Source: Acanthopleura granulata (Eukaryota > Mollusca > Polyplacophora > Chitonida > Chitonidae). Taken from it: 64,000 nt of DNA. The notes below the pieces were generated by a model. The model saw nothing but the letters and a program-made list of their open reading frames with translations. It did no database searches and was not told the origin of the DNA. The stretch spans positions 9,993,478-10,057,477 of the forward strand of contig JABBOT010000013.1 in assembly GCA_016165875.1 (NCBI GenBank), in the 5' to 3' direction. The translations under genes and the position numbers were made by a program. Positions 1 to 10,900 of this stretch are shown one piece after another. Positions within the stretch are counted from its first letter, which is position 1, and every line of letters begins with the position of its first letter.

Positions 1-177
1 CACCAACGACAAGCAAGTCGTAAGAAATCCCAATGGAACTAAAGGCGCATGATTAGTTCTGCTTTAGTTTTCTTCACATGTAAATCTGCCCTTCTCCACG
101 GAACACACGGAATAAAAATAATAAACAATCCACCACCATAATCACAGAATTCTTGTCGACACTTTTGTTCACTGTAC

Positions 178-297
178 CTCGTACTGGATCGCGTCCCACG
201 TGGTGGAGAAGGCGTTAACGCCTTTGTCCGGTTTCCTGGGCATGGCGTAACTTTGTGACAATGACACCTTCAGAGCCGACCTAAACTTGCCCTCAAT
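178..297 (-). CDS. Tetraspanin exon 4 (start of large extracellular loop)
   Basis: There are 40 codons between a TTATTCAG acceptor and a GTACAG donor, phase 0. The peptide runs from IEGKFRSALKVSLSQSY to TTWDAIQYE, which fits helices A and B of the large extracellular loop just before the CCG motif. The following exon is outside the window. Confidence 0.8.
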
Positions 298-3200
298 CTG
301 AATAAAGATAAAAAAAAAGCATAGAATGTAGATTGATTTGTACTGATTCACCTAAATCAGACGCGTATGAATAAAGGCTGTGTTTTCTGTGTGTTTCACT
401 TTCTGTGCAGGTGAGGAGGATTTCGGCATCAGTGCGATCATATCTGCAAACATGCCGGACTGTCAAACAAGAACACATATTCGACCAATCATAATCAATA
501 ACGTTGCAAGTACATCAACAGGGTGTCCCACTCAATGGTTACAAATGTTCAATCTATCTGTCATGTCACAAATGTTTTCACCAGGAATGGAATGACAAGT
601 AACACTGTCACGAGAAGGGGTGATGGGACATCGCATATAGCGGATCTTTCCATTCCGCCATATACATAGCATGGATAAAATGCTAACACACTAAAATAAT
701 ACATTTGCATTCCACAGTATAGGGTTACTGACATCTGGACCACGGGCTGAAATAATGACGGGACGTCTTTCTGGTAATGCATACACTGTCGTCAACACAG
801 TACAGTGCATGGAAGGAGATCAACTCACCTCATCTCTGTAGATAATGGCGAGTATGATAGCGATAGCCTGTACTACGAGAGCCAAGATCAGCGCCACACC
901 GTACTGAAAAGAGAAAAGTACGGTGATACACGCGTGTACAAGGTGATGGGTTGAAAATGCTGAAATATGCAACAACCACCAGTAGAGGCAAGATCGGTGC
1001 CACCCCGAACTGAAAACAGAAAAGCATGGTCATATACGCGTGTACAAGGTGATGGATTGAAAATATTTCAGTTTTCAATGGCCACTACCAGAGCCAGGGT
1101 CAGCGTCAAGCCGTGCTGAAAACAGAAACATTACGTACCGTTTCCATAATCAGCGAACGATTAAATCCAAAGTCAGCGCCACACCTCTTACGGAAAACAT
1201 AAACGTTACCTCAAATACCGTTTCGCACAGTCAATGACTGAAACTGCTTAACTGATGAATGAGCAGGGGCCGGTTTCATTCAGGAAGACAAAGAAAAACA
1301 ACATGTACAATTACAACATCAAGGCCTAAAATGGTTACATTGGGTGAAACATAAATGGGGTTCCTTCACACAGTTATATATAATTCTGTGATTTGATCAC
1401 GATCAAATAAAACTGTCTACAATTATGTCGCACATACTGCGCAGGATGGATTTATTCATTTATCTCATTGGTGTTTACACCGTGCTCAAGAATATTTCAC
1501 TCCTATTATCGTCATAAGGGTTGCCGGTAGACCTGCAAGACAGATAATTTAACTTATTGAATTCACCGTATTCATTGTTTGATACTGCACCTTCTGGTGT
1601 AAATATTTGATATATTATCTGATTGGTGATAGAATATATATTAAAAAAGGTATGACGTGTATGAAAGACGAGAGATTCATAGGTGTGTACAAGAATACAG
1701 TCCAAATGTAAAACTGAATTCAGAGAAAATGTAACTTTCATCAACTGAATCAAAAGTGTTTCTTTAGTAATAAGGAATTTTGTTCATTTCAAAGTCTTCG
1801 GTATGACCAGACCCATGTTATGTAACCTGTTATATAGTTTGACGTTGAGCGATTGATCTTGAATTGGTTGATTGGTGTTTAAAAATTTCTCACTTAATAT
1901 GACGGGGGTCAAGTGAGGTCATTGGGTGGACCAAACCAGTGGCCTTAACCGAGCACCTGGCCAACCTATTGACATAAAGTGCAACTAAATGGAAACTGGG
2001 TAAAAAAATATAAACATGATATGAAGTAAATTCTAAGAAACAAGTGGAACGCCAGATTCAAAAAGATTCAGTCAGAGCGGGGACTGTTTCTCAAAGCGTA
2101 ACGTTAGGTCAGCCTAATCATCATGACCACGCATACTGACAGCTTACGCCGCGTTGGTACTTACGACCATCGTAACGTTACCACCGCTAAGAGAATCAGA
2201 TTTCTGGATTCTAACAAGTAACCTCACAGGTTACATACTGGTAAATACTGACAGTCGCAATGATCCAGCGACGTAGAGGGATGTATTGCTGTTTAGCCGA
2301 CAGCTGCTTCGCGATTTTCCAAACAAATGTGGTCTCTCTAAGACCCAGCGAATGCTGTGTCTCCATGACCTCTTGACCTATACAGCGCCTGACCATTTGA
2401 CTTGTAGAAATAAAACAGTTTCGGCTGGAACAGCTGCTGCTTTACGTGAGATTGATTATCCGTGCGGCAACGAAAATAAAATTTCGCGAGTAAGTACAGT
2501 CGTACATTTCACCAGATTAGGAAAGTTCTGTTGATCTTGGAAATTCACCACTGGAAAGATGTACATTTCAGTGCCAAATTAATATTTTAGGTCATCCTTC
2601 TCTGGTGAAATTTTGGTCATTTACAGTATTTGGTGCGTTCGGCCACACATGGGAAGGTCTGCCAGCAACCTGCGGATGGTCGTGGGTTTCCCCCGGGCTC
2701 TGCCCGCTTTCGTCCTACCATTATGCTGGCCGCCGTATAAGTGAAATAATCTTGAGCATGGCGTAAAATACTAATCAAGTAAATAAATAAATAAAATAAT
2801 TTAAACTAATTTCAGCTCTCCTCTGACTTAGGTCTAATGCTTTTCTGTTTGAGTTAAAATCATTTTCTGGGCAGTGGATAAAAATTCGTTTATCAAATAA
2901 ATAAGTATCATAAACAAAAAAAGAGAAGTAAAGAAAATACCCAACTGTCCCCAACAAGATAACGATACCGCAATAAAAAAGGCTTTCACCAAGGATGATC
3001 ACTTTTTGGTAGGCTCTTGTTTATATGTACCACGCAGACGATTACTCTTTCGCACAGAACAACGCTGGCCACGAAAGTGACGATAACATCATTTACTCAC
3101 TTACCACACACAGCAAACGACGGTTACTCTTCCACGCTCCGCACAGACCAATGGTTGCCACGACAGTGACGATAACATCATTTACTCACGCACCACACAC

Positions 3201-4625
3201 AGCAGACGACGGTTACTCTTCCACGCTCCGCACAGACCAATGGGTGCCACGACAGTGACGATAACATCATTTACTCACGCACCACACACAGCAGACGACG
3301 GTTACTCTTCCACGCTCCGCACAGAACAACGCTGGCCACGAAAGTGACGATAACATCATTTACTCACTTACCACACACAGCAAACGACGGTTACTCTTCC
3401 ACGCTCCGCACAGACCAATGACTGCCACGATAGTGACGATATAACCATTTACTCACGTACCACACAGAGCAAACGACGGTTACTCTTCCAGGCTCCGCAC
3501 AGACCAATGGCGGCCACGACAGTGACGATATCATCATTTACTCACTTACCACACACAGCAAACGACGGTTACTCTTCCACGCTCCGCACAGGCCAATGGC
3601 GGCTACGACAGCCACCAGACTTCCGCCCACGATCAACACTATGGTCGTCTTGTCCAGAAAGGCGGGCATCTCGGATGTGTTCCCGATCAGGTCCAAAATG
3701 TCACTCTTGTCCAACAATATGTAGATCCCGAATCCCACCGCAATAAGCCCTAGCAACTGAAAACGGAGAAAACGTACACAGATTATTGTCTATGACTCTA
3801 AACCGTGGCAAAAGTCTAACTCTGACGAACGATCTGTGGCTGTTTTAAACTGGTACCCGATGGGAGGAGTGCTGTGATGACACATATATCATAATTTAAT
3901 CTAACAAAACCCTTGAGTTAATAATAGCACATTTTCAAAGTAAACGATACAACAGATCACCAAGACATATCTAGGCCTACCGCTTGAGGACACGCTCTAA
4001 CAGCTTTATAAAACGGGCCCGATGAGCCGAGTACGGATGAACTGGAAGCAATTTTCCGAACATCTGATTGGTTTGGGGAAGGAAAACCAAAAGTGTAGGC
4101 ATTCCATCATATCCTTAACTGTAGGTAGCTTTACATACGTTATTTGCGTAAAAAGTCGTTTCTTTCAGATATGTTCAATGTATATTTTGCACAAGGATGT
4201 GCCATCACATGGTTACACAGTCTGTACAGCGGCTGTACAAATCGTCTAGTACCTACCACGACAAGAACGCTTAAAACGACCAGTGTAACCTTGATGCACC
4301 AGAAATACAAATCACCCAAAACTTACCACGATAAGAACGCTTAAAACGATCAGTGTCCATTTCATGAATACAAATCATGCAATACTTACCACGATAAGAA
4401 ACGCTTACAAATCACCCAATACTTACCACGATAAGAACGCTTAAACGACCAGTGTCCATTTCATGCATCAGAGATACAAATCATCAAATACTTACCACGA
4501 CAAGAACGCTTAAAACGACCAGTGTCCACTTGATGCACCAGAGATACAAATCATCCAATACTTACCACGATAAGAACGTTTAGGATGATCAGAGACCATT
4601 TCATGCACCCAGCGCAGCACCCCAT
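178..4625 (-). CDS. Tetraspanin, 5' part of gene (exons 1-4, continues beyond left edge)
   Basis: Four exons join in phase 0 to 154 codons: 4566-4625, 3550-3756, 829-903 and 178-297. The protein begins MGCCAGCMKW, with juxtamembrane cysteines that tetraspanins usually palmitoylate. TM1 lies at about residues 10-35 and a short extracellular loop follows. TM2 ends in GLCGAWKSNRRLL, the family's conserved TM2/cytosolic-loop motif. TM3 is about residues 90-111 and ends in YRDE. The large extracellular loop then begins, with a typical TWDAIQYE. The CCG motif, the rest of the loop, TM4 and the stop must lie left of base 178. Tetraspanins organise membrane microdomains and bind partners laterally; the subfamily cannot be assigned from this half. 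All three introns seen contain tandem copies of the adjoining exon edge. Confidence 0.88.
298..828. other. Tetraspanin intron 3
   Basis: Intron between exons 3 and 4. I see no gene, RNA or named repeat in it. Confidence 0.6.
829..903 (-). CDS. Tetraspanin exon 3 (TM3)
   Basis: There are 25 codons between a TTTTCAG acceptor and a GTGAGT donor, phase 0. The peptide YGVALILALVVQAIAIILAI then IYRDE is a tetraspanin TM3 with its exoplasmic edge. Degenerate copies lie directly upstream in gene orientation (960-1190). Confidence 0.83.
960..1190 (-). repeat. Degenerate tandem copies of tetraspanin exon 3 with its acceptor
   Basis: Three decayed copies of the exon 3 acceptor plus exon start lie in intron 2 (minus strand near 1013, 1116 and 1193). 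They read roughly FGVAPILPLLV, HGLTLTLALVV and GVALTLDLIV, where the real exon reads YGVALILALVV. The flanking intron text (a block around ACGCGTGTACAAGGTGATGG) is repeated at about 929 and 1038, so the unit is exon plus intron at about 105 bp. Frames and donors are lost in the copies. Confidence 0.7.
1449..1513 (-). mobile_element. SINE-1 tail fragment
   Basis: Reverse complement of the SINE-1 3' end (GTTTACACCGTGCTCAAGAA then TATTTCAC). It lies in tetraspanin intron 2. The rest of 1514-2630 shows no gene I can support. Confidence 0.6.
2634..2798 (+). mobile_element. SINE-1, 3' part
   Basis: Matches the body and tail of the family: GGGAAGGTCTGCCAGCAACC, GTCGTGGGTTTCCCCCGGGC, then a CTTGAGCATGGCGTAAAATAC-like core and an AAATAAATAAAT tail. 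The tRNA-like head is missing. Confidence 0.8.
3020..3549 (-). repeat. 90-bp tandem array of tetraspanin exon 2 3' end plus donor
   Basis: About six copies at a period near 90 bp (the block CTCCGCACAG recurs near 3137, 3227, 3316, 3405, 3494 and in the real exon near 3583), plus a partial copy at 3026. On the minus strand each unit holds about 60 nt of exon 2 end (AIGLCGAWKSNRRLLCV-like), a donor (GTAAGT, GTACGT or GTGCGT) and about 30 nt of intron start. The copies contain in-frame stops just past the donor. Confidence 0.85.
3550..3756 (-). CDS. Tetraspanin exon 2 (rest of TM1, small loop, TM2)
   Basis: There are 69 codons between a TTTTCAG acceptor and a GTAAGT donor, phase 0 at both ends. 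The exon encodes LLGLIAVGFGIYILL, a small loop with an N-glycosylation-like NTS, then TM2 and GLCGAWKSNRRLLCV. The 3' end of this exon is the source of the 90-bp array at 3020-3549. Confidence 0.88.
4250..4565 (-). repeat. Tandem copies of tetraspanin exon 1 3' end plus donor
   Basis: Four to five imperfect copies of the exon 1 end lie in intron 1 immediately downstream of exon 1 in gene orientation. Each has a CTTACCACGATAAGAACG-like block on the plus strand, which is the exon end and GTAAG donor on the minus strand. Spacing is irregular (about 45-80 bp). Several keep the KW-L-L-VLIV coding text and a good donor. Confidence 0.75.
4566..4625 (-). CDS. Tetraspanin exon 1 (start codon, N-terminus, half of TM1)
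   Basis: The ATG is at 4625-4623 and 20 codons follow to a GTAAGT donor. The peptide starts MGCCAGCMKWSLIIL and joins in phase 0 to exon 2, giving an uninterrupted TM1. The short first exon ending inside TM1 is normal for tetraspanins. Confidence 0.85.
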
Positions 4626-5431
4626 GATTGCCAGCTAATCGATATCCCGACCAGATCAGCGATTGATTTGTTCTCGAGTCGAATTCAATGGGAGATTCTT
4701 CCCCTGCGAATAAATGTGAAAATAAAACATAATCCATGTGTAGAGCTGTGTGTTATATTATATGTACGGAAGAAAGGATTTCATACTTTCAAATCTGCGG
4801 ACAAGACAAAAACTACAAACTTGTTTATACCGAACTTTAAAGTGTTCAAATTAGCCATGTCAATTTGGCAATTGCTACCTCGATAACTGCTTTCATTAAT
4901 ATATATCCTCAAACGTTTCAATCAAACATGCCAAATTACTTTATCCCAAAGTGACTTACAAACAAGAAAAGTGGCCTAGGACTGTTCTCCAGGCTAATTC
5001 TACAAGGAATATTTAATATTACAGGTGCGGCGTTTAAACATGCACCTGGAAAGACTAAGTACACGAAACTGCTGCCACGGACATTTACAGGGAGATAACT
5101 CCCGATTTGCTAAACGAGTATGTATTATGGTCCTTGAATCTGTCTTGCATCGCAAGACAAGTCCGTGATAGGTTTCTGCATAAAGAAAACACATATATTA
5201 GGATGTCCTAACCGTCCCTTGTAGCACACTACTCCATGCACAGAAAACACTAACATGGGCGAGAGCTGTCTAAATTGTCAAATTTGTGAATGAAAACAAT
5301 ATTTATTGACATATTAAACGACGCAACTCAGTGCTGTGACATAAACCAACCTTGCTGAGATAATTAGCATGTCGGTGATATGGCCGTACGTAACGCAGCC
5401 CCCGATAAAGACCCATCAGCTTAATATCTGA

Positions 5432-5492
5432 TCCCGGCACAAATTCTCTCACATCATCAGACCCCGGCACAAATTCTCTCACATCATCAGAC
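5432..5492. repeat. 33-bp direct repeat, two copies
   Basis: Two adjacent copies of a unit containing CCCGGCACAAATTCTCTCAC then ATCATCAGAC. No gene is seen around it. Confidence 0.7.
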
Positions 5493-5870
5493 ATTTTAAA
5501 ACAGGAACTGTATACTTTAATTCAAAAATGAAACGAAATGAATGTAAACGAATGTCTCGTATACATGTTTCTTTCACCTTTGTTTACTCTTCAGTCTGTG
5601 TTATGTGTATAAAGAGAAATCTACATACAAAAGTGCCCGATTATCGTATACATGTTTATCTTTTTTTTTAACCTTTGTTTACTCTTCAGTCTATATTACG
5701 TGGAGAGGTCCGAACAAAACAGCTATATCTAGTCTTTAATTTAGGAGAGTATAAAAACCTATCCCTCCCCCTCTCTCCACACCCCCCAACCCCAGCACAC
5801 GCCTACACCTAAATGACACTTATGTCTGGCACTTCAGACCCGTTGTCTTGGGCATTATACCTCAACAAGA

Positions 5871-6014
5871 TCGCTTTATACAGGTAATTTGTGAACGAGA
5901 CCGCCTTATACAGGGAATTTTGTGAAAGACACGGCTTCATACGAGGAATTTGTGAACGAGACCGCTTTATACGTGGAATTTGTGATTGAGACCGCTTTAT
6001 ACGTGGAATTTGTG
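5871..6014. repeat. 30-bp minisatellite
   Basis: About five copies of a unit with TTTGTGAACGAGACCGCTTT then ATACGTGGAA, increasingly regular to the right. The period is a multiple of three, so open frames appear on both strands; I do not read it as coding. Confidence 0.75.
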
Positions 6015-6058
6015 GTTCCACCAATTATATGTGTGCACATCTCAACACGTCATACCTG

Positions 6059-6140
6059 GGGAGAGTTTATCAGTAACTTGCTTGGGCGTTCCTTCGTCGT
6101 ATAAGTGTAAAATTCTTGATTCAGTATGGCGTTTAATAAA
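6059..6140 (+). mobile_element. SINE-tail fragment
   Basis: Short decayed piece with GTCGTATAAGTG and a TTGATTCAGTATGGCGTTTA-like core, similar to the shared SINE 3' core of this window. Confidence 0.45.
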
Positions 6141-6640
6141 CAGCAGTGAAACAATCAAAGAAGCCAGAATTCGATTATTATACTCCCCTTTCAGAGGACC
6201 AACTTGTCAGCTCGAGTGATCAAAACCAGGTCTCTTCTATCAAAAGGTATCATCCAGTGTATTGACATCGATTACTGTCCCTAAAAAGCAGGGCATCATT
6301 TCATCAGCAAGCCTTCGGTCGTAAATCTTAATCTTAGGCCCTAAGTTTTACCACTCGGTACACAGTAAAGCGTATAGGTACCATTGTTATGTGAAACGGT
6401 CGAATGTCGTAAACTTTAGGACCCGAGTTACGACTTAAGACTTCTGGTGAAATGGGACCCAGAGCCTTGTAAAATAACGCTGAATGCTTGATAAACCCGG
6501 AATCGTCTGGCGTCAGCGCATTCAGGATCATCGGTCGTCATGGCTACATGTTATATTCGTATTAATATATATCCCTTATATTATATGCCTACACGTCATA
6601 GATCATACTTATACTTGTAGATCTGAAGTCAGACTCCGCT

Positions 6641-6895
6641 GTTTTTATTTATTTATTTATTTTATTGATGTTTTACGCCGTACCCACAAATATTTCACTT
6701 ACACAACAGCGGCCATCATGATGGTGGGAGGAAACCGGGCAGAGCCCGGCCATCCGCAGGTAGCTGGCAGACCTTCCCACGTGCGGCCGGAGAGGAGGCC
6801 AGCATCAGCTGGACTTGAACTCACAGCGACCACATTGATGGGAGGCTTCTAGGTCATTGCGCTGTGCTAGCGCGCTAACCGACTAAGCCACGGAG
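6641..6895 (-). mobile_element. SINE-1, full length
   Basis: Read on the minus strand it starts with a tRNA-like head (ACTCCGTGGCTTAGTCGGTT) with an A-box. A B-box-like GAGTTCAAGTCC follows, then the body with GCCGCACGTGGGAAGGTCTG and a GGGTACGGCGTAAAACATC tail with TAAATAAATAAA. The tRNA-derived structure indicates Pol III-transcribed retroposon origin. Confidence 0.88.
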
Positions 6896-6899
6896 TTTG

Positions 6900-7975
6900 T
6901 TGGCGACGGTCTTAAGTCAAGAAGATTACATGTTACACAGCGCTGTGCGGTGCATGGTAGCCCAGTTTTACACGACCCACCTAGCTGACAGCGGCTGAGC
7001 TCACTCCAGAGTATACTTTATCGTACAACGTTAACGACCACAATCCAATTTTTCACGAATGAATAGATCTAACAGGTATACATACCATATGATTTGCCCT
7101 CTTGGCACGTCAGCGGAACTACATATCCTGCCCGAATACGATCGGTAAGCGAAATATTTCTGACGGTGTAGATATGAAATTTGCCCACCCGACGATGTCA
7201 AATAGCCTGAAACGCTTGAATGATTGTTCAGCCGAGACTGCCACATGGCTGTACATTGCGGTAACGGATAAGTGAATACAGCCCGCAAATATAGGACCTG
7301 TACATATAGACAGGCTTCCATAAGCGAATTAAGACTTCATGCATGGGTGGTTTTCAAGAACACTTGCGCGTGAAACATGTAACACTCGTGCGAAAGAAAA
7401 AAACACATGCACAAAAGGTGTCATATTAGTCTATGATGTCGTCATCAGTATTCATACATGCCACTCTGTATACATGAATATCACACATTATCATCACCAC
7501 AACCAGGTTTAGCGCATTACATTCGTTCAAAGGCAAGAATTTCGCCCATGTATTATTAAAAAAAAACAAAAAAAAAACACTGCTTACTGTTTGTAGAAAA
7601 TTAGGCCTTCATATGAACTGTAATAAAGCCAAAGTCAATTTTATTTTTAACTACCCAGTTTATGTATACAATATAATATATTGTAGGGCAATATTTAGAA
7701 ATCCGTGTCTCAGCTGAGGTCGTGTGTTTGGCCAATTATATTGTGCCAATGTTCAGTCTACCGGGTGAAACTTCTAGTTGGTACTTTCCCGCTTTAAGTG
7801 TTTGGAACAAAAGCATTTCATTCACCATTAGCACCAAACAGATGAAATGCATGTTCAATAACCTACTGACGAAATAGCAGAATTTGACATAATTTGATCT
7901 CGCTTGTGATATTTGTTTACTGCTTGGCGTTGTATACGTTGTCTGGGTGTATAAGAAAACTTTCGATTCAAGCAT
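6900..7975. other. Intergenic, no gene recognised
   Basis: A-rich tracts near 7555-7580 and short ORFs without recognisable family features. I see no RNA gene or clear element. Confidence 0.5.
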
Positions 7976-8035
7976 AGTTGTTACTGTTCTTTTTCATCAA
8001 CGACATGAACACATCCAATTTCACATTGTATCTGA

Positions 8036-9605
8036 AAGTCCGTTCAGATACAACCCATGACGGCACGAGTACATCCGTCTTCACAACGTCAAGATTTGTA
8101 CACCAAGTCCGTTCAGATACAACCCATGACGACACCAGTACATCCGTCTTTACAACGTCAAGATTAGCACACCACGTCCGTTCAGATACAACCCATGACG
8201 ACACCAGTACATCCGTCTTTACAACGTCAAGATTTGCACACCAAGTCCGTTCAGATACAACCCATGACGGCACGAGTACATCCGTCTTTACAACGTCAAG
8301 ATTTGCACACCAAGTCCGTTCAGATACAACCCATGACGGCACGAGGACGCCCGTCTTCACAACGTCAAGATTTGCACACCAAGTCCGTTCAGATACAACC
8401 CATGACGGCACGAGTGCATCCGTCTTCACAACGTCAAGATTTGTACACCAAGTCCGTTCAGATACAACCCATGACGACACCAGTACATCCGTCTTTACAA
8501 CGTCAAGATTAGCACACCACGTCCGTTCAGATACAACCCATGACGACACCAGTACATCCGTCTTTACAACGTCAAGATTTGTATACCAAGTCCGTTCAGA
8601 TACAACCCATTACATCCGTCACAACGTCAAGATTTGTACACCAAGTCCGTTCAGATACAACCCATGACGACACCAGTACATCAACGTCAAGATTTACCAA
8701 CAGATACAACCCATGACGACACCAGTACATCCGTTTGTCAAGATTTACCAAGTCCGTTCAGATACAACCCATGACGACACAAGTACATCCGTCTTTACAA
8801 CGTCAAGATTTGTACACCAAGTCCGTTCAGATACAACCCATGACGACACCAGTACATCCGCCTTCACAACGTCAAGATTTGCACACCAAGTCCGTTCAGA
8901 TACAACCCATGACGACACCAGTACATCCGTCTTCACGACGTCAAGATTTGCACACCAAGTCCGTTCAGATACAACCCATGACGACACCAGTACATCCGTC
9001 TTCACAACGTCAAGATTTGCACACCACGTCCGTTCAGATACAACCCATGACGGCACCAGTACATCCGTCTTCACAAAGTTAAGATTTCAACACCATGTCC
9101 GTTCAGATACAACCCATGACGACACCAGTACATCCGTCTTTACAACGTCAAGATTAGCACACCACGTCCGTTCAGATACAACCCATGACGGCACGAGGAC
9201 GCCCGTCTTCACAAAGTCAAGATTTGCACACCACGTCCGTTCAGATACAACCCATGACGGCACCAGTACATCCGTCTTCACAAAGTTAAGATTTCAACAC
9301 CATGTCCGTTCAGATACAACCCATGACGACACCAGTACATCCGTCTTTACAACGTCAAGACTTCCACACCACGTCCGTTCAGATACAACCCATGACGGCA
9401 CCAGTACATCCGTCTTCACAAAGTTAAGATTTCAACACCATGTCCGTTCAGATACAACCCATGACGACACCAGTACATCCGTCTTTACAACGTCAAGACT
9501 TCCACACCACGTCCGTTCAGATACAACCCATGACGGCACGAGTACATCCGTCTTCACAACCTTAAGATTAGCACACCACGTCCGTTCAGATACAACCCAT
9601 GTGTC
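8036..9605. repeat. 69-bp minisatellite, about 22-23 copies
   Basis: The block GTCCGTTCAGATACAACCCA recurs every 69 bp, followed by TGACGGCACGAGTACATCCG-like text. A shortened, disordered section lies at about 8600-8760. Because 69 is 23 codons and the unit lacks stops in several frames, long ORFs appear on both strands (for example VRSDTTHDDTSTSVFTTSRF repeats). No signal peptide, splice context or frame preference supports coding. Sub-variants (CACGAG or CACCAG; CTTTAC or CTTCAC) alternate, so higher-order duplication is likely. Confidence 0.93.
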
Positions 9606-9662
9606 CTGTAGTGCAACTGTTCAGTTTTACGTAATACACGTGTAGTGTTACTCCGACAAACG

Positions 9663-10119
9663 AAGACTTCATTGTGACTCAATACTTCGGCATCTTATTT
9701 TGCCATCATCAGGAATGGACTCAAAACCCTCGGTATTAAGCACATGTACAAAGTAACCAGCCTTTTATAAAATTTAACTTAAATAACGCCGGTGACCTTG
9801 AAGAAAAAGGTCGTCACTAAAAATCAATAGGGTTCTTCCTTGCGCCAATGTGTAAGTGTGGTGTAAGTTTGATGAAGTTGGGCTAAACCGTTCTAGAGAA
9901 AATGCGTTCACAAGTATTTCACTTAAATGACCCCAATGACCTTGAACAAAAAGGTCAAGGTAGCTGAAAATCAATAGGGTTCTTCTTCATGCTAATGTGT
10001 AAGTGAGGTGTAAGTTTGGTGAACATGGGATAAACCGTTCTAAAGACAGAGCGTTTACAAGTAAAGATCCTGATTATGGCAAAATAAGATGCCGAGGCAT
10101 TAAGTGAAAATGATGTCTT
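9663..10119. mobile_element. MITE with about 52-bp terminal inverted repeats
   Basis: The left end 9663-9714 and the reverse complement of 10068-10119 agree strongly (CGGCATCTTATTTTGCCAT in both). The interior is two tandem sub-repeats of about 150 bp (near 9775 and 9920), each with a GACCTTGAA-AAAAAGGTC motif and AATCAATAGGGTTCTTC. No transposase ORF is present, so it is non-autonomous. The superfamily is not assigned because I cannot fix a target-site duplication. Confidence 0.75.
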
Positions 10120-10371
10120 AAGACATTCTTCAGAGTTGCAATATTCGTGTACAACCCTTTGATGGTATCAGTACATCACATATCCCTTCGAAGGAGAGAC
10201 ATGTGGTGCCTCCCAGCATGAAGAATGTGCATGTTACGGCCGATACAACATCAACAAATCGGCGGACAAATTGACCCAATCGCCATCAGACAACCGCGTC
10301 GCCACGCCAGTGAATGACCTCCATACAAAACAACGGAGATAATTATCGTTTGTCAGAACTAAACATCATAG

Positions 10372-10900
10372 CATGTCTCATACAAGGGTTACCATCCATG
10401 GGATGTCTCGTTGTTTATTGAGTTACTTGAATTTCTCATTAATAATATCAGTCTAAAATTTGGGGAAACCATTTATCAACAGTGCATTCGTATTCCGATG
10501 GGTAGAAATTGTGATCCATGTTTGACAGGCCTATACCTGTTCTCGTAAGAATACGACTATATGCAGAAGTTATTAAAGAGTAATCGTCATCAGGCTCGAT
10601 CTTTCTCTTTAATCAAACGGTATATTAATGAATTGATAGTTGTAAACAACCCGTATATAACAGTGAAAGATATATATCCACCTTCGCTGGATTTCAAGAA
10701 AACTACAGATTCTCCAGATGGTATGTTTTACCCGGACTAGTGCCTGTACAAAGACATCAATGGTTTCCTGTCACGCCGACTGTACGACAAGAGGGACAGT
10801 TTCGATTTCGATATTATGAATTATCCCAACTTAAACCCGGGCTAAGGGCCATTTGTTCATCGTGTTGAGTATGATCTCCACGTTGGATATATGAACAGTT
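10372..10900 (+). pseudogene. Decayed Penelope-like reverse transcriptase fragment
   Basis: Frame-disrupted translation shows the motifs of the Penelope-type RT palm: an (R/G)IPMG.NCDP-like segment near 10490, then LFSYEYDYMQ-like text. A Y-x-(D/N)-(D/E)-like motif with VVNNP follows near 10625-10655, then IYPPSLDFKKTTDSP-like text near 10675 and KRDSFDFDIMNYP-like text near 10795. The catalytic YIDD is degraded and stops and frameshifts are present. A second copy of the same family is at 57371-58100. The class is inferred from motif order. Confidence 0.6.

Noticed and set aside
6300..6470. Possible inverted-repeat element (TTTCATCAG ... CTGGTGAAAT)
   Set aside because: The arms match only patchily and the ends cannot be fixed.
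6850..6895. tRNA gene
   Set aside because: The A- and B-box-like text belongs to SINE-1 heads repeated across the window; no intact cloverleaf was found.
8036..9605. CRISPR-like array
   Set aside because: The units are contiguous with no unique spacers, and the genome is animal. The same holds for the 34-, 36- and 40-bp arrays.
7968..9645. Long ORFs with 23-residue repeats on both strands
   Set aside because: A 69-bp minisatellite read in triplets; several frames on both strands are open and there is no start context, signal or splice support.
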